DNA of 64,000 nucleotides from Amyloporia xantha (GCA_036971615.1 JAYKKR010000006.1:1-64000); one strand, 5' to 3'; shown: positions 9,446 through 20,176, counted from the stretch's first letter. Translations and numbers: made by a program. The notes: a model not told the origin generated them from the letters alone.

Positions 9446-9990
9446 CGGGATACGGGGATAGGTATTCTTTTCGCATTTCGTCTCCTCTTCCCCTCTCTCT
9501 TATAACACTATTCCTCTATCTTACGTTTCAGAAGCCCTCGCCTACATCTCAATATATTCAAGCTCTTCCCAGACTATTTTTCAGATCCTCAGATCCCCAG
9601 ATTCATTCAATTCTATCTCGCTTCTTCTCCTGTTCTCTCCTTGATGCGCCCTGTCACACGCATCATCTTCTCATCTATATATGTCATCCTCCGCGCATCA
9701 CATCATTTAGTTTTGACATGGGAATAGCGTCTCTGCATCCCCATCACCACATGGCCCGCCTCACCCAGTACACAAGGTCTCCTTATCATAGGCCTTCCAT
9801 TGGCTAATTATCCATATCCCCGATCAAATACACATATTCTACAACATCCATCTTTCTCCATATTCCCTTCGCTTTCTTGTCTGCCTTCCTGGCGCCTAAT
9901 TATTAAAACATGTCTTGTCTCAGCCAAAGTATTTTATTTGACAACCATGTGAGTATGTTCATGTATGTACTTTTGAACGTCACTGATCCC
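9446..9990. other. No gene seen
   Basis: AT-rich, pyrimidine-biased sequence. A 137-codon open frame (9394-9807) has low-complexity Ser/His content and no domain. Confidence 0.45.
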
Positions 9991-9997
9991 TATAATC

Positions 9998-11058
9998 GAT
10001 GGAATAGCGACACGGACGCTATTCCACATATTTCCCCCCGTCGCATTCCGTGGAATAGCGTCCCTGAACGCTATTCCACGAGTTCGGTATGTCTTTATTT
10101 TTATCAGACAGAGGCGCATAATCATGGAATAGCGTCCTAGGACGCTATTCCATAGTTTCCACTTTATTATTTTTGTATAAATCAACGGTGCGTATTCATG
10201 GAATAGCGTTCCAGGACGCTATTCCATGAACACGCACATTTAATTTATATAAAAACAATAAAGTAGCAATCATGGAATAGCGTCCCAGGACGCTATTCCA
10301 CGGATCTGTCATGTCTTCGTTGGCATCAGTCAAAGATACATAATCACTGAATAAGGGTTCTGCTCCTTCAATGATATTGTCTTTATGTGAATCCAAAATG
10401 TGTGTTCATGGAATAGCGTCCCTGGACGCTATTCCATGATTGCTACTTCATTGTTTTTATATAAATTAAATGTGCGTGTTCATGGAATAGCGTCCTGGAA
10501 CGCTATTCCATCATTTCCACTGGGTTGTTTTTATATAAACCAAAGATGCGTATTTATGGAATAGCGTTCAAGGACGCTATTCCACAGCTTGACTCGTATT
10601 TATTATTGCCCTCCAGGGACACTACCCATGGAATAGCGTCCCAGGACGCTATTCCGCGACTTCATCATATCTTCTTTGTCATCAATCAAAGACAAATTAT
10701 CCCTGAATAGGGTTCCTGTTCCTTGGGTTTTGCTGTCTTTATGTAAATTAGTGGTGCGTGTTCATGGAATAGCGTCCTTGAACGCTATTCCATGGTTTCC
10801 ACTCATCTTTGTTATCACCACTCAATGGTTCATAACCATGGAATAGCGTCCGTGAACGCTATTCCACCATTTCATCATGTCTTTGTCTTCGCCTGTCAAT
10901 GCCATTACATCACGGAATAACGTTCAAGGACGCTATTCCGTGGTTTCTGCTCTCTTTGCCTATGTACATTTAAGGTCCGCAACTTTTTGTCACTTGTCAA
11001 TTCATGTCAGTTGAGGGTGCATATTTATGGAATAGCGTTTCTGGTCGCTATTCCATGG
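9998..11058. repeat. Array of about 13 palindromes (GGAATAGCGTCC arms), period about 73 bp
   Basis: Clear copies begin near 9998, 10051, 10124, 10198, 10272, 10408, 10481, 10557, 10629, 10763, 10838, 10912 and 11027. Decayed copies at about 10346 (TGAATAAGGGTTCTG) and 10704 (TGAATAGGGTTCC) fill the two long gaps and keep the period. Each palindrome is 26-32 bp: ATGGAATAGCGTCC, 0-2 central bases, then its complement. Spacers share GTTTTTATATAAAT and GGTGCGTATTCATGG-like motifs, so the whole unit was amplified. Arms vary at the CGTCC/CGTTC position. Confidence 0.93.
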
Positions 11059-11620
11059 TTCACCACTTAAGATCCCTAGGAAAACCCTAGATTTACCCCA
11101 ACCCATTTAGAAAAACTCCCTATAATCATATTTGTGCACCATATTGTAGTACATTTTCTATTAATAACTCCAGTGGCCTTCAATTCACAGTACTCACTTA
11201 TTAGCCTGCAACATTATTCTAAATGCCAAGTGGGCTAGTCCCTTTGCAACTTCCATATCCAGTCTATGTGCATATGATAATGTGACTTCCATATATTGAA
11301 CCAAGCTTGACAGAAAGCAGCTATTCATATCAAGTAACAAGGTTGGAGTTAATGCTGGCTTTAATCCCAATCATATATGACACTGTATATTTGAATTGTT
11401 GAAGGCAAGCTTATCATGATATTTGCTCCCTTTAGGAAGCTTGATAGTCAAAAGGTATTGAATATTTTAAGTAACAGTATTGGAGTTCAATGTCTGACTT
11501 TAACCACAATAGTACATGGGACTTTGTAATTGAATGCCTCTATTGACATAAGAAAGTCAAGGAAAACAGGTGGACATTATTGAAAACAAACTGTTCACAG
11601 AGATTAAAGTTTTCATGCAC
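11059..11620. other. AT-rich stretch, no gene seen
   Basis: No open frame with protein-like content. Some phrases recur loosely (TTGGAGTTAATGCTGGCTTTAA near 11343 and TTGGAGTTCAATGTCTGACTTTAA near 11479, with GTAACA before each), pointing to an old local duplication of about 135 bp. Confidence 0.45.
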
Positions 11621-11912
11621 TCTTGAATATCGTCGTCGACGAAATTCACTCTCTGAGACAGCTCACTATCCCATATAGTGCACCTCAAGCACCTCAGACG
11701 CAGATTATTACCCAATATGGTAAGCCTCAGTGGCTTTGACGCAGATCATTACCATATATGGCAAGCCTCAGTGCGTTAGACGCAGATTATTACCATATAA
11801 GGAAAGCCTCAGTAGCTCTCCTGCCATTTGTCAGCATTGGCCTCAGAATGTGCACACAACATCTTCACTTTGCCTTGAATATCGTCGTCGACAATATTCA
11901 CAGCTGGACAAT
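11621..11912. repeat. Short tandem repeats and a 20-bp direct repeat
   Basis: Units of about 45 bp (CCTCAG..GACGCAGATTATTACC..ATATGG.AAG) repeat three times between 11687 and 11812. The block is bracketed by CTTGAATATCGTCGTCGAC at 11623 and 11876. Confidence 0.75.
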
Positions 11913-11942
11913 GACTGATTGTTTCTGCCGGCGTCTTTCCTT

Positions 11943-13417
11943 TTATGGGTGCGTGTATTCCCGCGCCTGCCTGCGTGCTTCGGAATCGGATCCGATTCCG
12001 GGGGAGTATATAACTAGGAAATACTCGTCCTCCGTCTCGTAGAACCGATGCATCTCTCGGTTCCGAGACAGATGCAACCCCATCTCCGTACTCAACTTCT
12101 CTGTAATGCGTATTAATAAAAACGTCCAATAATAATAATTCAATCGCACACTCACCGTAGACGTACACCTCCGCCGACCACATCGCCTTCTCCTCGAGAC
12201 GTGCCCGAGCCTTCTCGTACATCTCCACCAACTTCGTCAGCATATCGTTCTCCACCTCCGTCCGCGCCGTCTTCGCTCTCAGCAACTCCATCTCCGCCTC
12301 CGCCTTCACGTACGAGTCCAACAACCGCTTGCAGTACATCGCGTTCGCCTCCCTCCGGTGGTGCCCACCGATGATGTACACCTCCGCCGGCGCCAACGTA
12401 CCGTCCTCCAGCTCCGCCCGCGCACTGGGATCGATCTTCAGCTCCGGTAGAAGGTGTCCGGCCCGGCGCTGCAGCTCCCGAGGCGTCAGCGTATCGTCCA
12501 GGAACTTCTCCGAGATCGCGATCTGGATCATGTTCCCCGCTAGCAGCCCACCGTGCTCGACGTTCAACTCCGCCAGCAGCCGAGTCGCCTCCATCTTGTT
12601 GATCGGCCGATCGTTCCACTGGTGCGGAACGAACACCATCCCCAACTCCTTCGCGAGGAAGTCCAGCAACGGCACCCGCACATGCCCGTACAGCGCCTCC
12701 GAAATCTTCGCCTCCAGCTTCGCCACCTCCTCCCCGCGTTCCTTCGAGTCGTCCGTCAGCCCGATCGCGGTCGTCATCTTCCGCAACGCATTCTAGATCC
12801 CCGTGCGATCGAACGTCAATATCACATCCAGCCCGATCATGTTAATCTTACGTACCTCCGATCTCTCCGCTTCCCTTTCCGCCTTCGTCTGCTCGTCTTC
12901 CTCCCTCCGCGGCCTCCTCCTCCCCGTCCCCCTCCCCACTCTCCCCGTCCCCGTCGCTCACCTCCTGCGCCTTCTCCTTCCCCTTCCCCTTCCCCTTCGC
13001 CTTACCTTTCGCCTTCGCCTTACCTTTCTTCTTCCCCTTCGCCACAGGAACAACCTCCTCCTCCACCACCACATCATCCTCGTCCTCGTCCTCGTCGATG
13101 ACTGCACCGACTTTCGACGGCCCAGCGATCGTCGCCTGCTTCACAGGCGGCGCAGCAGGCTTCGACTGCCGACGTGGCGGCGCATACCCTGCGGCACCCC
13201 AGCACGCTGACCGCGCAGCGTGATCGGCCGACTCAGCTGTGTCACAGCCGGCACTGTCCACAGCGTTATCCATGCACACTCTCATAGGTATATGCTACTC
13301 ACCTTCTCCTCCTCCTTCTCCTTCTCCAGAGCTGCTATCAATCTCCTCTATCTCAGGAGGATCCGGTTGCTTGCGGCGGCGGCCTCCTCCGGTTGTCGTT
13401 GCTTTCTTTGGAGGCAT
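11943..13417 (-). CDS. ParB-like domain protein with acidic/basic low-complexity N-terminus
   Basis: The ATG at 13417 begins MPPKKATTTGGGRRRK. After a long intron with a GCAG acceptor near 13186 comes a Lys/Gly/Glu-rich exon (repeated KGKAKGK). Two short introns (a G-rich one near 12900-12960 and 12793-12855, GTACGT to CTAG) lead to the main exon, which ends at 12156. It carries NDRPINKMEATRLLAEL and, about 90 residues on, EVYIIGGHHRREANAMY, the order and spacing of a ParB/Srx-type nucleotide-binding/nuclease fold (the GxHR..A box). A helical stretch rich in Glu/Lys follows. A last intron (12101-12155) precedes a 51-residue exon ending at 11943. All splices keep frame in this model. ParB assignment is by motif only; DNA binding or nuclease activity is inference. 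Confidence 0.62.
11981..12000. repeat. 20-bp perfect palindrome within coding exon
   Basis: CGGAATCGGATCCGATTCCG is perfectly self-complementary and lies in the last exon of the ParB-like gene. Its outer CGGAAT resembles the outer arm of the GGAATAGCG palindromes. Confidence 0.8.
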
Positions 13418-13608
13418 GGTACAGGTACGTCTCAGTCTCTGTGGAAGTCGAGGCGTATCGAACGACCAACGCAAACCAGCGCCCAGTCGATCGATACGAT
13501 CACTCGACTCTCACAGTCACATGCATCGCCTGCACATGCCTTCTTCGCGCATCCGCATGACCGAACAGATGCGCGATATCGAGGTATTTTCGTGGTCTAC
13601 ACAAGTGC

Positions 13609-13945
13609 GCAGATCGCGCTTCCGTTCGCTCGTGCGGATGCGCGTTCGACGCGGTAAATATATCCCCAAATGTATAGCCCCAAAGGGCAAAAAACGCGCT
13701 TCCGTTCAATCGTGCCGATGCGCGTTTTTTGCACTTTGACACTACACATATTTACCCCATCGATCGCGCTTCCGTTCGATCGTGCGGATGCGCGTTCGAC
13801 GAGGTATATGCGTATAGTACCCGAGTGCGTCGAACGCGCATCCGCACGAGCAAACGGAAGCGCGCGTTCGTGCATATATTTCACTTCTGTACATTCAGTA
13901 CTCCGTTCGCGCTTCAGCACGCTCTATCCGAAGCGCGTTCTTGTC
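13609..13945. repeat. Five quasi-palindromes with GCGCTTCCG/CGGATGCGC arms
   Basis: Copies start near 13616, 13696, 13766, 13836 and 13909, spaced 70-80 bp. The unit reads GCGCTTCCGTTCGATCGTGC then GGATGCGCGTT; outer arms pair 8 of 9 and the centre is CGATCG. The copy at 13836 lies in inverted orientation, and the last is decayed. No gene overlaps. Confidence 0.85.
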
Positions 13946-14234
13946 TCTCAACTCATATATTCACGGTATAGTACCCTACTGTACAGGGTTTCGCTACGTA
14001 AATGTACCTCCCCCATCCTAATCGGACCTACCCAAACCCAGAAGGGGGGTAAGTGTACCCCAACTCAGTTACGAAAACCCTATATAATGAGAAAGATAGA
14101 CGTTATATTAGATGCGATATGATGTCAAACACTTCACTGAACGTCGCCGAGCCGTTACTGCACAGAGAGGAATGCAACGATTTCACGAAGTCCTTTTTCT
14201 CACGGGGCCTCTGGGCTAAATGGCTTCGAGTTCG

Positions 14235-14344
14235 CCCAGTCGTTAGGACGCGTCTTCTCGATTTGCTCTCCGCCCGAATATAAAACCCATATCAGGGTAT
14301 TTTTAGTATTGCCAAATCGAGAACGACGCGGCCGAACGACTGGC
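14235..14344. repeat. Inverted repeat, arms about 32 bp, loop about 46 bp
   Basis: CCAGTCGTTAGGACGCGTC and TTCTCGATTTG on the left (14235-14265) pair with CAAATCGAGAA and GACGCGGCCGAACGACTGG on the right (14312-14344). A smaller hairpin (GCAAATC..GGATTTGC) follows at about 14390-14417. These could be remnants of a foldback or DNA transposon; no target duplication was found. Confidence 0.7.
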
Positions 14345-14666
14345 TTGCGAGTCTAGCGGGGACCGGCGGTGCGGAACTGATCGTGGCGCAAATCGATCTT
14401 TCCGGATTTGCCGTTAGTAAGAACCGGCGGTCGGCCTATGAGTAGCGATGCGCGCGACGCGGCGTGCACGTGACTGCCGTCGTAACTTTTGGTGGGGGGA
14501 TTGCATTCACTACTATCGCTTTGACCTACAAAGTGGTGGTCAAAGCCATTACTCCGTTATGTATATATACTCGTAGTACCTACCATCTAATACCATTCAC
14601 TTTCGCTCTCTCATTCTCCACGGTGCTGCGCCAATACGTACATCTTGAAAGCTATTTGTTGTGGCC
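14345..14666. other. No gene seen
   Basis: GC-rich stretch with repeated ACCGGCGGT, then AT-rich sequence before the 3' end of the kinase-like gene. Confidence 0.4.
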
Positions 14667-16787
14667 TCAATTCCCAAGTTCCGACACCAGGCTCTCCAGC
14701 ATGACCATGTCGTGCTCCTTCGTTATGAACCCGAAAGGTCGCACTCCTTCCGGCCAGGCAATTCCGGATGTGTTCAAATTGTCAGGATAGCGCATCTGGC
14801 CGTCAGGTCCGCTCCAGTCGAAGTCAATCAGCCGAGGCTGCGCGGACGAGTCGATCAGCACATTCACGCGGCGAAGATCACCGAAGGCCAGATGCACTTC
14901 GTCGTGCAGTCTCTTGAGTGCATCCTGAAGCTTCACAATACCTTCTTCCGACGCTTTGGCGTCCTCGGCTTCGTCGATATACTCCGTGATGACCACGAAC
15001 AGGTCGCCAATTGAAGCCTCCTTCTGGCAGTACATTAGCCGCGCAGCCACCCCGCGCTCGTACATGAATTCGTGCGCCTCCCTGCCATACCGGTGCACGA
15101 ACTTGACGATGCATCGGGTGCAATTTTCCCCACCGCCATTTGCCTCCGCCCTGAATACCATCGTGCGGCCCGGGATTCGAGAACAATATCTCAGCTTGAT
15201 GGTCCCTTCGTTCGCCTCGAACGACGGGAAGCACGGCGCGGGAGAGAGCTCGCCAGGGCCAGGCCGACTAGTAGGCCGCATGTCGCGGTAGTACGTGCCT
15301 AGGTCATCCAAGCATTCCCGCAGACTCTTCAGCAGAAGCGCGATCTGCGCCACATGTTGGGTGCCCGCAGTCACAAACCCCATCTCGTTGGCCTCGAAAC
15401 CTGGTGTGGTGGAGAGTGACGCGAGAGGTGGGACGAGGCTCGTGAAAGGCGTAATGCGTTGTGAAACAACAACTCCATTGACGAACATGGCACCAGAAAC
15501 GGAGATGTGAGGTCCGGCGATGGCGAGAATAAAGGCGGGCATGCATGAGCAGTGCCGCAGGTCATCGAGCTGGAAAGGGTGAGCGATCACTACGGAATGC
15601 TGAGCAGCGAGTAAGACACACCGTTGGATCGATACACGTTAACTGGTAGGCTTTCTCAGCCTGTTCGGTAGGGCAGCAGTCTCCAAGACCAATCCCATTC
15701 TTCAGCTCGACAACGAGCTTCAGCATCCGGGAGTAGCCCGGTTCTAGCGATGTATACAAGCCACACACAGTAGTCAAACTGCCATCAGGCATGTATGACA
15801 CTGATCCAGTCCCAAAGCTCTTCGCGATCAAGGCGTCTTGCCCGAGGAATGCGTCTAAAACTGGCTGGATGCTCTTTTGACGTTCCTTCTCTGTGGGATA
15901 AAATTGAGCACTGAGCTCAATGAATTTTGCGGCGGCCTTGAATTCGTCGATAGTGAGGTTTGCCGAAGGGAGCGGGCGACGGAGCTTCCGCTGGAAGTCA
16001 TTAAACACGCGATGGTAGAGATAAAGGTCAGCCCCACAGAGGAACAGGGGACGTCCGTTGTGAACGTCCTCTTCATGGTTGTTCGCCTGTGTTCTCATAA
16101 GAATGCTGTTCCTGGCACCAGCGGAGGGACTTGTACACTTCTTTCGCATGCTGTTGACGGTAGCAGCTTCCGCTGTCATTGCTGTTAGCAACAACGACAA
16201 TACATGGCGCAAGACATACTGCGTTGAGAGGAGGTGGGCGCATTGCGCTGAGAACGCATTATGCCATCTTCAGGGATCGAGGGGAGGAGTTGGGACGGTT
16301 CCAACGCTAGATGGGGTTAGCCGGACTGCTATCAGACACTGCTGCACACAGCAAGGTAGAGGACACATACGGTCTACTACTGCAAAGATTTCATGAGTCC
16401 CGGTGAACGCAGCAACAGTCCTAAGTCGGATATTTTTCCTGAGGAAGGGTTCATCGACCGTTCCGAAAGCTTGCTCGATTTCTTCCACAGTTGCTTCGGA
16501 CGGGATGTCTAGAGGCCGGGCAGTCTGGGAGAACGAGCATTGTCAGTTGTTGCAGATGTTTACAGAAGTCGCCGTGCATATACTTTGTAAATAGCAGCAC
16601 GACTTGCGTCCCAATGAGACATCCTGTCCCTCAGTACGTCGTTCACTTCTTCCATTACCGCATGACGGAAGGCCGCAAGAGGCTGATTCTTGTCGTACTC
16701 TACCTGGACGTCGCCGATGAAGGTGTAACTGTGAGCACCTGCAGCTTTCTCAAAAGCAAAAACGCGCTGTGTCCCTAGCTGCGACAT
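14667..16787 (-). CDS. Basidiomycete kinase-like protein
   Basis: The ATG at 16787 starts MSQLGTQRVFAFEKAAG. Exon 1 ends near 16592, exon 2 runs from about 16525 to 16370, and long exons follow (about 16120-15600 and 15560-14667). The middle carries RPLFLCGADLYLYH and VELKNGIGLGD, typical of the N-terminal part of this basidiomycete family. The C-terminal exon has the kinase core: VKFVHRYGREAHEFMY near the lysine/helix-C region, FVVITEYID (hinge), FGDLRRVNVLI (catalytic loop, with HLAFGD in place of HRD) and RLIDFDW (metal-binding loop, DFD in place of DFG). The HRD histidine is replaced, so catalytic strength is uncertain. No transmembrane segment is obvious. Exact borders of the middle exons are not resolved. 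Confidence 0.75.
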
Positions 16788-16836
16788 GGCTGGTACTGAT
16801 TCAGGATGCCCGGTGAGGGCCGTCTGCTGTGTAAAT

Positions 16837-17039
16837 CAGTGATGTGCTTGACCCCTGACCCCGAAATCCGGCAGAGTTCTATGATACGGAAAATTTCAGC
16901 TTCTGGTTAGTATGAAGGGGTCACCCTTCTGGTTTTGAACCTTTCTACGATGCCTTGAAGAAATTTGAGCGAACTGACCTGTGTTGAGTGAGTTCACACG
17001 CATTGACCCCCGGTGTCATCAGTCCATTGCACATCACTG
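16837..17039. mobile_element. 203-bp hAT-type MITE with 8-bp target duplication
   Basis: Terminal inverted repeats CAGTGATGTGC (16837-16847) and GCACATCACTG (17029-17039) are perfect over 11 bp. They are flanked on both sides by the 8-mer GTGTAAAT (16829-16836 and 17040-17047). CAGTG ends with 8-bp duplications are characteristic of hAT elements; the element is too short to encode a transposase. It lies 50 bp upstream of the kinase-like gene's ATG, so it may have altered that promoter. Confidence 0.9.
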
Positions 17040-17047
17040 GTGTAAAT

Positions 17048-17384
17048 TACAGTCTGTGTTGTTCCCTGGTTAGTCCTTGGCTTGGTCTTGTTTGTTCTCT
17101 TCCTGAAACGGCGATCTGTCGCAGTATAATGATGTGATGCGACGTGCAGGCTCGCCCTCACTGGTGCTGGCAAATGTGCATAAAGGGAGCATATAAATCC
17201 TGCTGTTTACAAAGCATGTAGAGAAACATCCCTGCTTGAAGTGTGTAGATGCTAGCTGCGAACATATGGCCAGAGAAGATATCGAGAGCATTGATACAAG
17301 CGTGAAAGATAAAGGCAAAGTGTAACGCTACAAAGGTCCCATAATCATGAATCGAGAGAGCCCGAAAACAAGAGTGTGCAGAGT
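17048..17384. other. Convergent or spacer DNA, no gene seen
   Basis: Open frames here are short and lack domains. The stretch lies between the MITE and the 3' end of the RING-H2 gene. Confidence 0.4.
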
Positions 17385-20008
17385 TCACGAATCAACAAGA
17401 GCTAATGCAATACGACATATCGGACACGTGTGTTTTAAGGCGAGCCAGCGCCGTAGACAGCGGTCGTGGAATCTAAAACCATAGAACAAAGATTAGTACT
17501 TCACTGGGTAATGCACCACGCAGGATAATGAGCACTGACGAATGTTGGCAATCAGGACCCAGCGCGGCCACTTCCCCGTCTTTAAATTGCGAAAGACAAA
17601 TCCCGCATTTCTCAACAACAACGCCTAGCAAGGACAGTTTGAGTTTCGCACGGCCATCTTTAAGGACTCGACGACGGTCGAGCTCAATGCGGCCCACAAG
17701 GGGAGCGGCGATGGGAGTAACACGCTTCGGTATCGAGACACCGACATTATGGTCAGAGGGTGCCGTCATTTCAGATGTGATGGGAGAATCCTAGAAGAGT
17801 TCAGCATGAGGATGATCGTTTCATAGATGCAGTGCGAACCTCGTTGTCGTATGAATGATTCGTTGGACTGTCGAAACGAGATGTGTCGACACCCCAAGGC
17901 ATTACAGAAGCGTCAGACGTTGAAGTAAGATTAACCATACGTTTCTCGGGTAGTGAGTGCACGTCTTCTACAGCGAGAGGCATGGAAAGCGAAGGTGAAG
18001 GAGACTGCGGAGGGCGTGGTAGCGGCCTTCCGGGGTAGTGATGTCCAGAGCCTGTCGTAGGGGTAGTCGGGGTGGAAGGAACAACCGATGGAGAATACTC
18101 GACCGCAGGAGGCGCAGAATCAGAGTCGCGAGGCAAAGAACGGTTCGATGGTTGCTGTCTGGCAGAAATACCGACTGGTGCAATGCTTCGAGAGCCCATA
18201 CTGGGGTCCTTGATGGGCGCAAGCTGTGCCTGTGTCCTGTATGAGCCTTGCACGTTGCTTGTCATGTTTTCGCTAGTTGTGATGGCACAGAGAGAAGGAT
18301 GATGCATTCTGGATAGAGGTTTCGCGATCTCACGATTATCTGTATTAGAATTGTCGCTTTGATGAGACGGGGTAGAAGAGCCAGCGGCGAAATTAGACCT
18401 CCAGACGATAGACGGTGATGAACGTAAAGACTGAGCAGCTTTCCTTGGAGGTGGTGGAGGCGGTGGTCTGCGGGACTTCTTAGCCTCGGTCGGGGCAGTA
18501 CACGGCAGAGGGGACTTCTCAGGGGAGGCGGAGCGGCCGACGGTGCTGGAAGAATGAAGGGGGACACTTGGGATGGGGTACCGCGCCATATAGGTCGGTT
18601 GACGAAGGCAAGAGGCGGGGGCGGGGATGCCTTACCCTTTTTTGGGGCGTCCGACTGTTGCATGAGCCCCTCGATCCGCCTGTATTGGGCTCCTCCAAGG
18701 ATCCACCTACTGACTCGACTACTTCCCAGGAGTCAAGCTCATCATTTGGCCGGTCTTGAGGATCACGCTCTTTACCCTTCAAAGAAAATAATTTACGAAC
18801 ACCAAAGCTCTCCTTTCGTTTCAGAGATGAACCAGTCTGCGGAGACTGGCTGGATTTGTGAGATGAGAAAATATTAGTGAATTGGGAAAGAGTTACGTTG
18901 CTAGCCCATGGACTCCCAAACGACGTCGGACTAGTGGATGAAGGAGAGGATGGAGCAGAGGCTGTGTCCACGACGTTGCGAAGATGACGCACGGCCGAGT
19001 GTGGGTACACTTCGCGGGAAGGACTGTTCAAGGAGACTTTGTCGCCCTCGTCGCCGCTATCATCGGGATCAAGCGAATCGCCGTCTAGAGGTCGTACTGA
19101 CCCACAGTGAGAACATGCACGGAGACGACTGGTTGGAGTTGTTGGGACAGTCGAGTAAAGAATAGATGGTTTAGGTGTACGAGTAGCAGTGAGTGCGGTG
19201 GTGGACTCGGCAGCTTGCTGTCTGACGAGTTCCCGTGCTACTCGTTCCTGCAGGTTTAGCCCGTCACTACGATCGGCCTCCCATAGCTCCTCAGGCGCCA
19301 AGTTTATGTGCAGTAGACTCGAATCTTCTGAATCAGATTGAGAATCTGGAGAAGCCGTCCGAGTCGTAGTGAATGACCGTTGGGAAGATGGATCTGGCAT
19401 GTGAGAGCGGGACGGCGATTCCTGCGAAGGAAACGCTACTTCGCTGAACTGCTGCAGAACCGGTGATGAAGGAATACTGGACTGCGGAGTGATCATGGAA
19501 GTAGCATCGTCAGATACAGGCGACGCCGGTGCGAAAGGAGAAGGAGATGATATTGCTTCCTGGAAAGACGGGGGTGGATAATCCGGTACCGGGTTCTCCA
19601 GGACTAGCCAAGAGATGAGTTTTACATTACATGGATGAAAGATGGCCTACCGTCGAGTAGCGGATCGCGCGCTCTAGGAGCCTGAGGGCTGCGTGCCGGC
19701 TTGCGGGTACGAGTAGGAGAGGCAGCGGGCTGCAGGCGTTTGGAAGCGGAGGGCGGTACAGATGTGGTGAAGCGAGGCTCTTCGCTCGCATTCTTACGCT
19801 CTGGTCTCGTTTTCTCTACCGGCCGTTTCTTGCCCTTGCGAATGCGAGCAGCGTTCTGTGGCGGAATAAGAGTCAACTGGCCATGGTGAGTGACGACGTG
19901 AGTGAGATATGGTGCATCAGGTAATAATTCGGCAGAGGTGAGGCCTGTGAGGGTGGGGGTCACTGATGGTGGTGAAGAGTGCATTGGGCGCACCAGCGTC
20001 GAGGACAT
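17385..20008 (-). CDS. RING-H2 zinc-finger protein with long disordered N-terminus
   Basis: The ATG at 20008 begins MSSTLVRPMHSSPPS. Exon 1 ends at about 19652 (intron to about 19606), and the protein runs through Ser/Pro-rich sequence with an RACSHCGSVRP segment near 19110. A Pro-rich run (PPPPPPPRK) sits near 18450. The C-terminus is a RING-H2 finger: CGICLSQFKDGEVAALGPDCQH before an intron (about 17473-17540), then SFHDRCLRRWLALKHTCPIC and the stop at 17385. The Cys/His pattern C-x2-C..C-x-H-x2-H-x2-C..C-P-x-C is complete, which supports E3 ubiquitin ligase activity. No membrane segment is seen. A frame change near 18,600 implies one more intron that I could not place. It is divergently arranged with the condensin gene. 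Confidence 0.72.
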
Positions 20009-20176
20009 GGAGTGAAAGGGCAGTAGCCGGCTGTAGCAGCGAGGTCGCCGTGCGGTCCTACAGTAGCAGCACGTGACACACGCGTCCCGCGACGCGTTCG
20101 ACTCGCGTTCAACCTTCACCGTCTCTTGCCCACTCCCTTGCTCATCGTCCATTTGTCGACACAAAGGCAACCTATT
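20009..20176. promoter_or_regulatory. Shared promoter region between divergent genes
   Basis: Only 168 bp separate the start codons of the RING-H2 gene (minus) and the condensin gene (plus). The GC-rich core contains GCAGCACGTGAC (E-box-like CACGTG) and repeated CGCGTCCCGCGACGCG. No TATA box is evident. Confidence 0.5.

Noticed and set aside
8785..11058. CRISPR-like array
   Set aside because: Repeats at regular spacing looked like one, but the repeats are full palindromes in a eukaryotic subtelomere, the spacers are related to each other, and no cas-like genes are present.
12793..12795. In-frame TAG between ..LTFDRTGI and NALRKM in the ParB-like gene
   Set aside because: The stretch 12793-12855 has a GTACGT donor, TTGAC branch-like site and TAG acceptor, is 63 nt long and lies in phase 0. 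It is better read as an intron that happens to be open up to its acceptor than as a nonsense mutation.
13220..13739. Plus-strand open frames opposite the ParB-like gene
   Set aside because: They are antisense shadows of the GC-rich minus-strand exons and the quasi-palindrome array.
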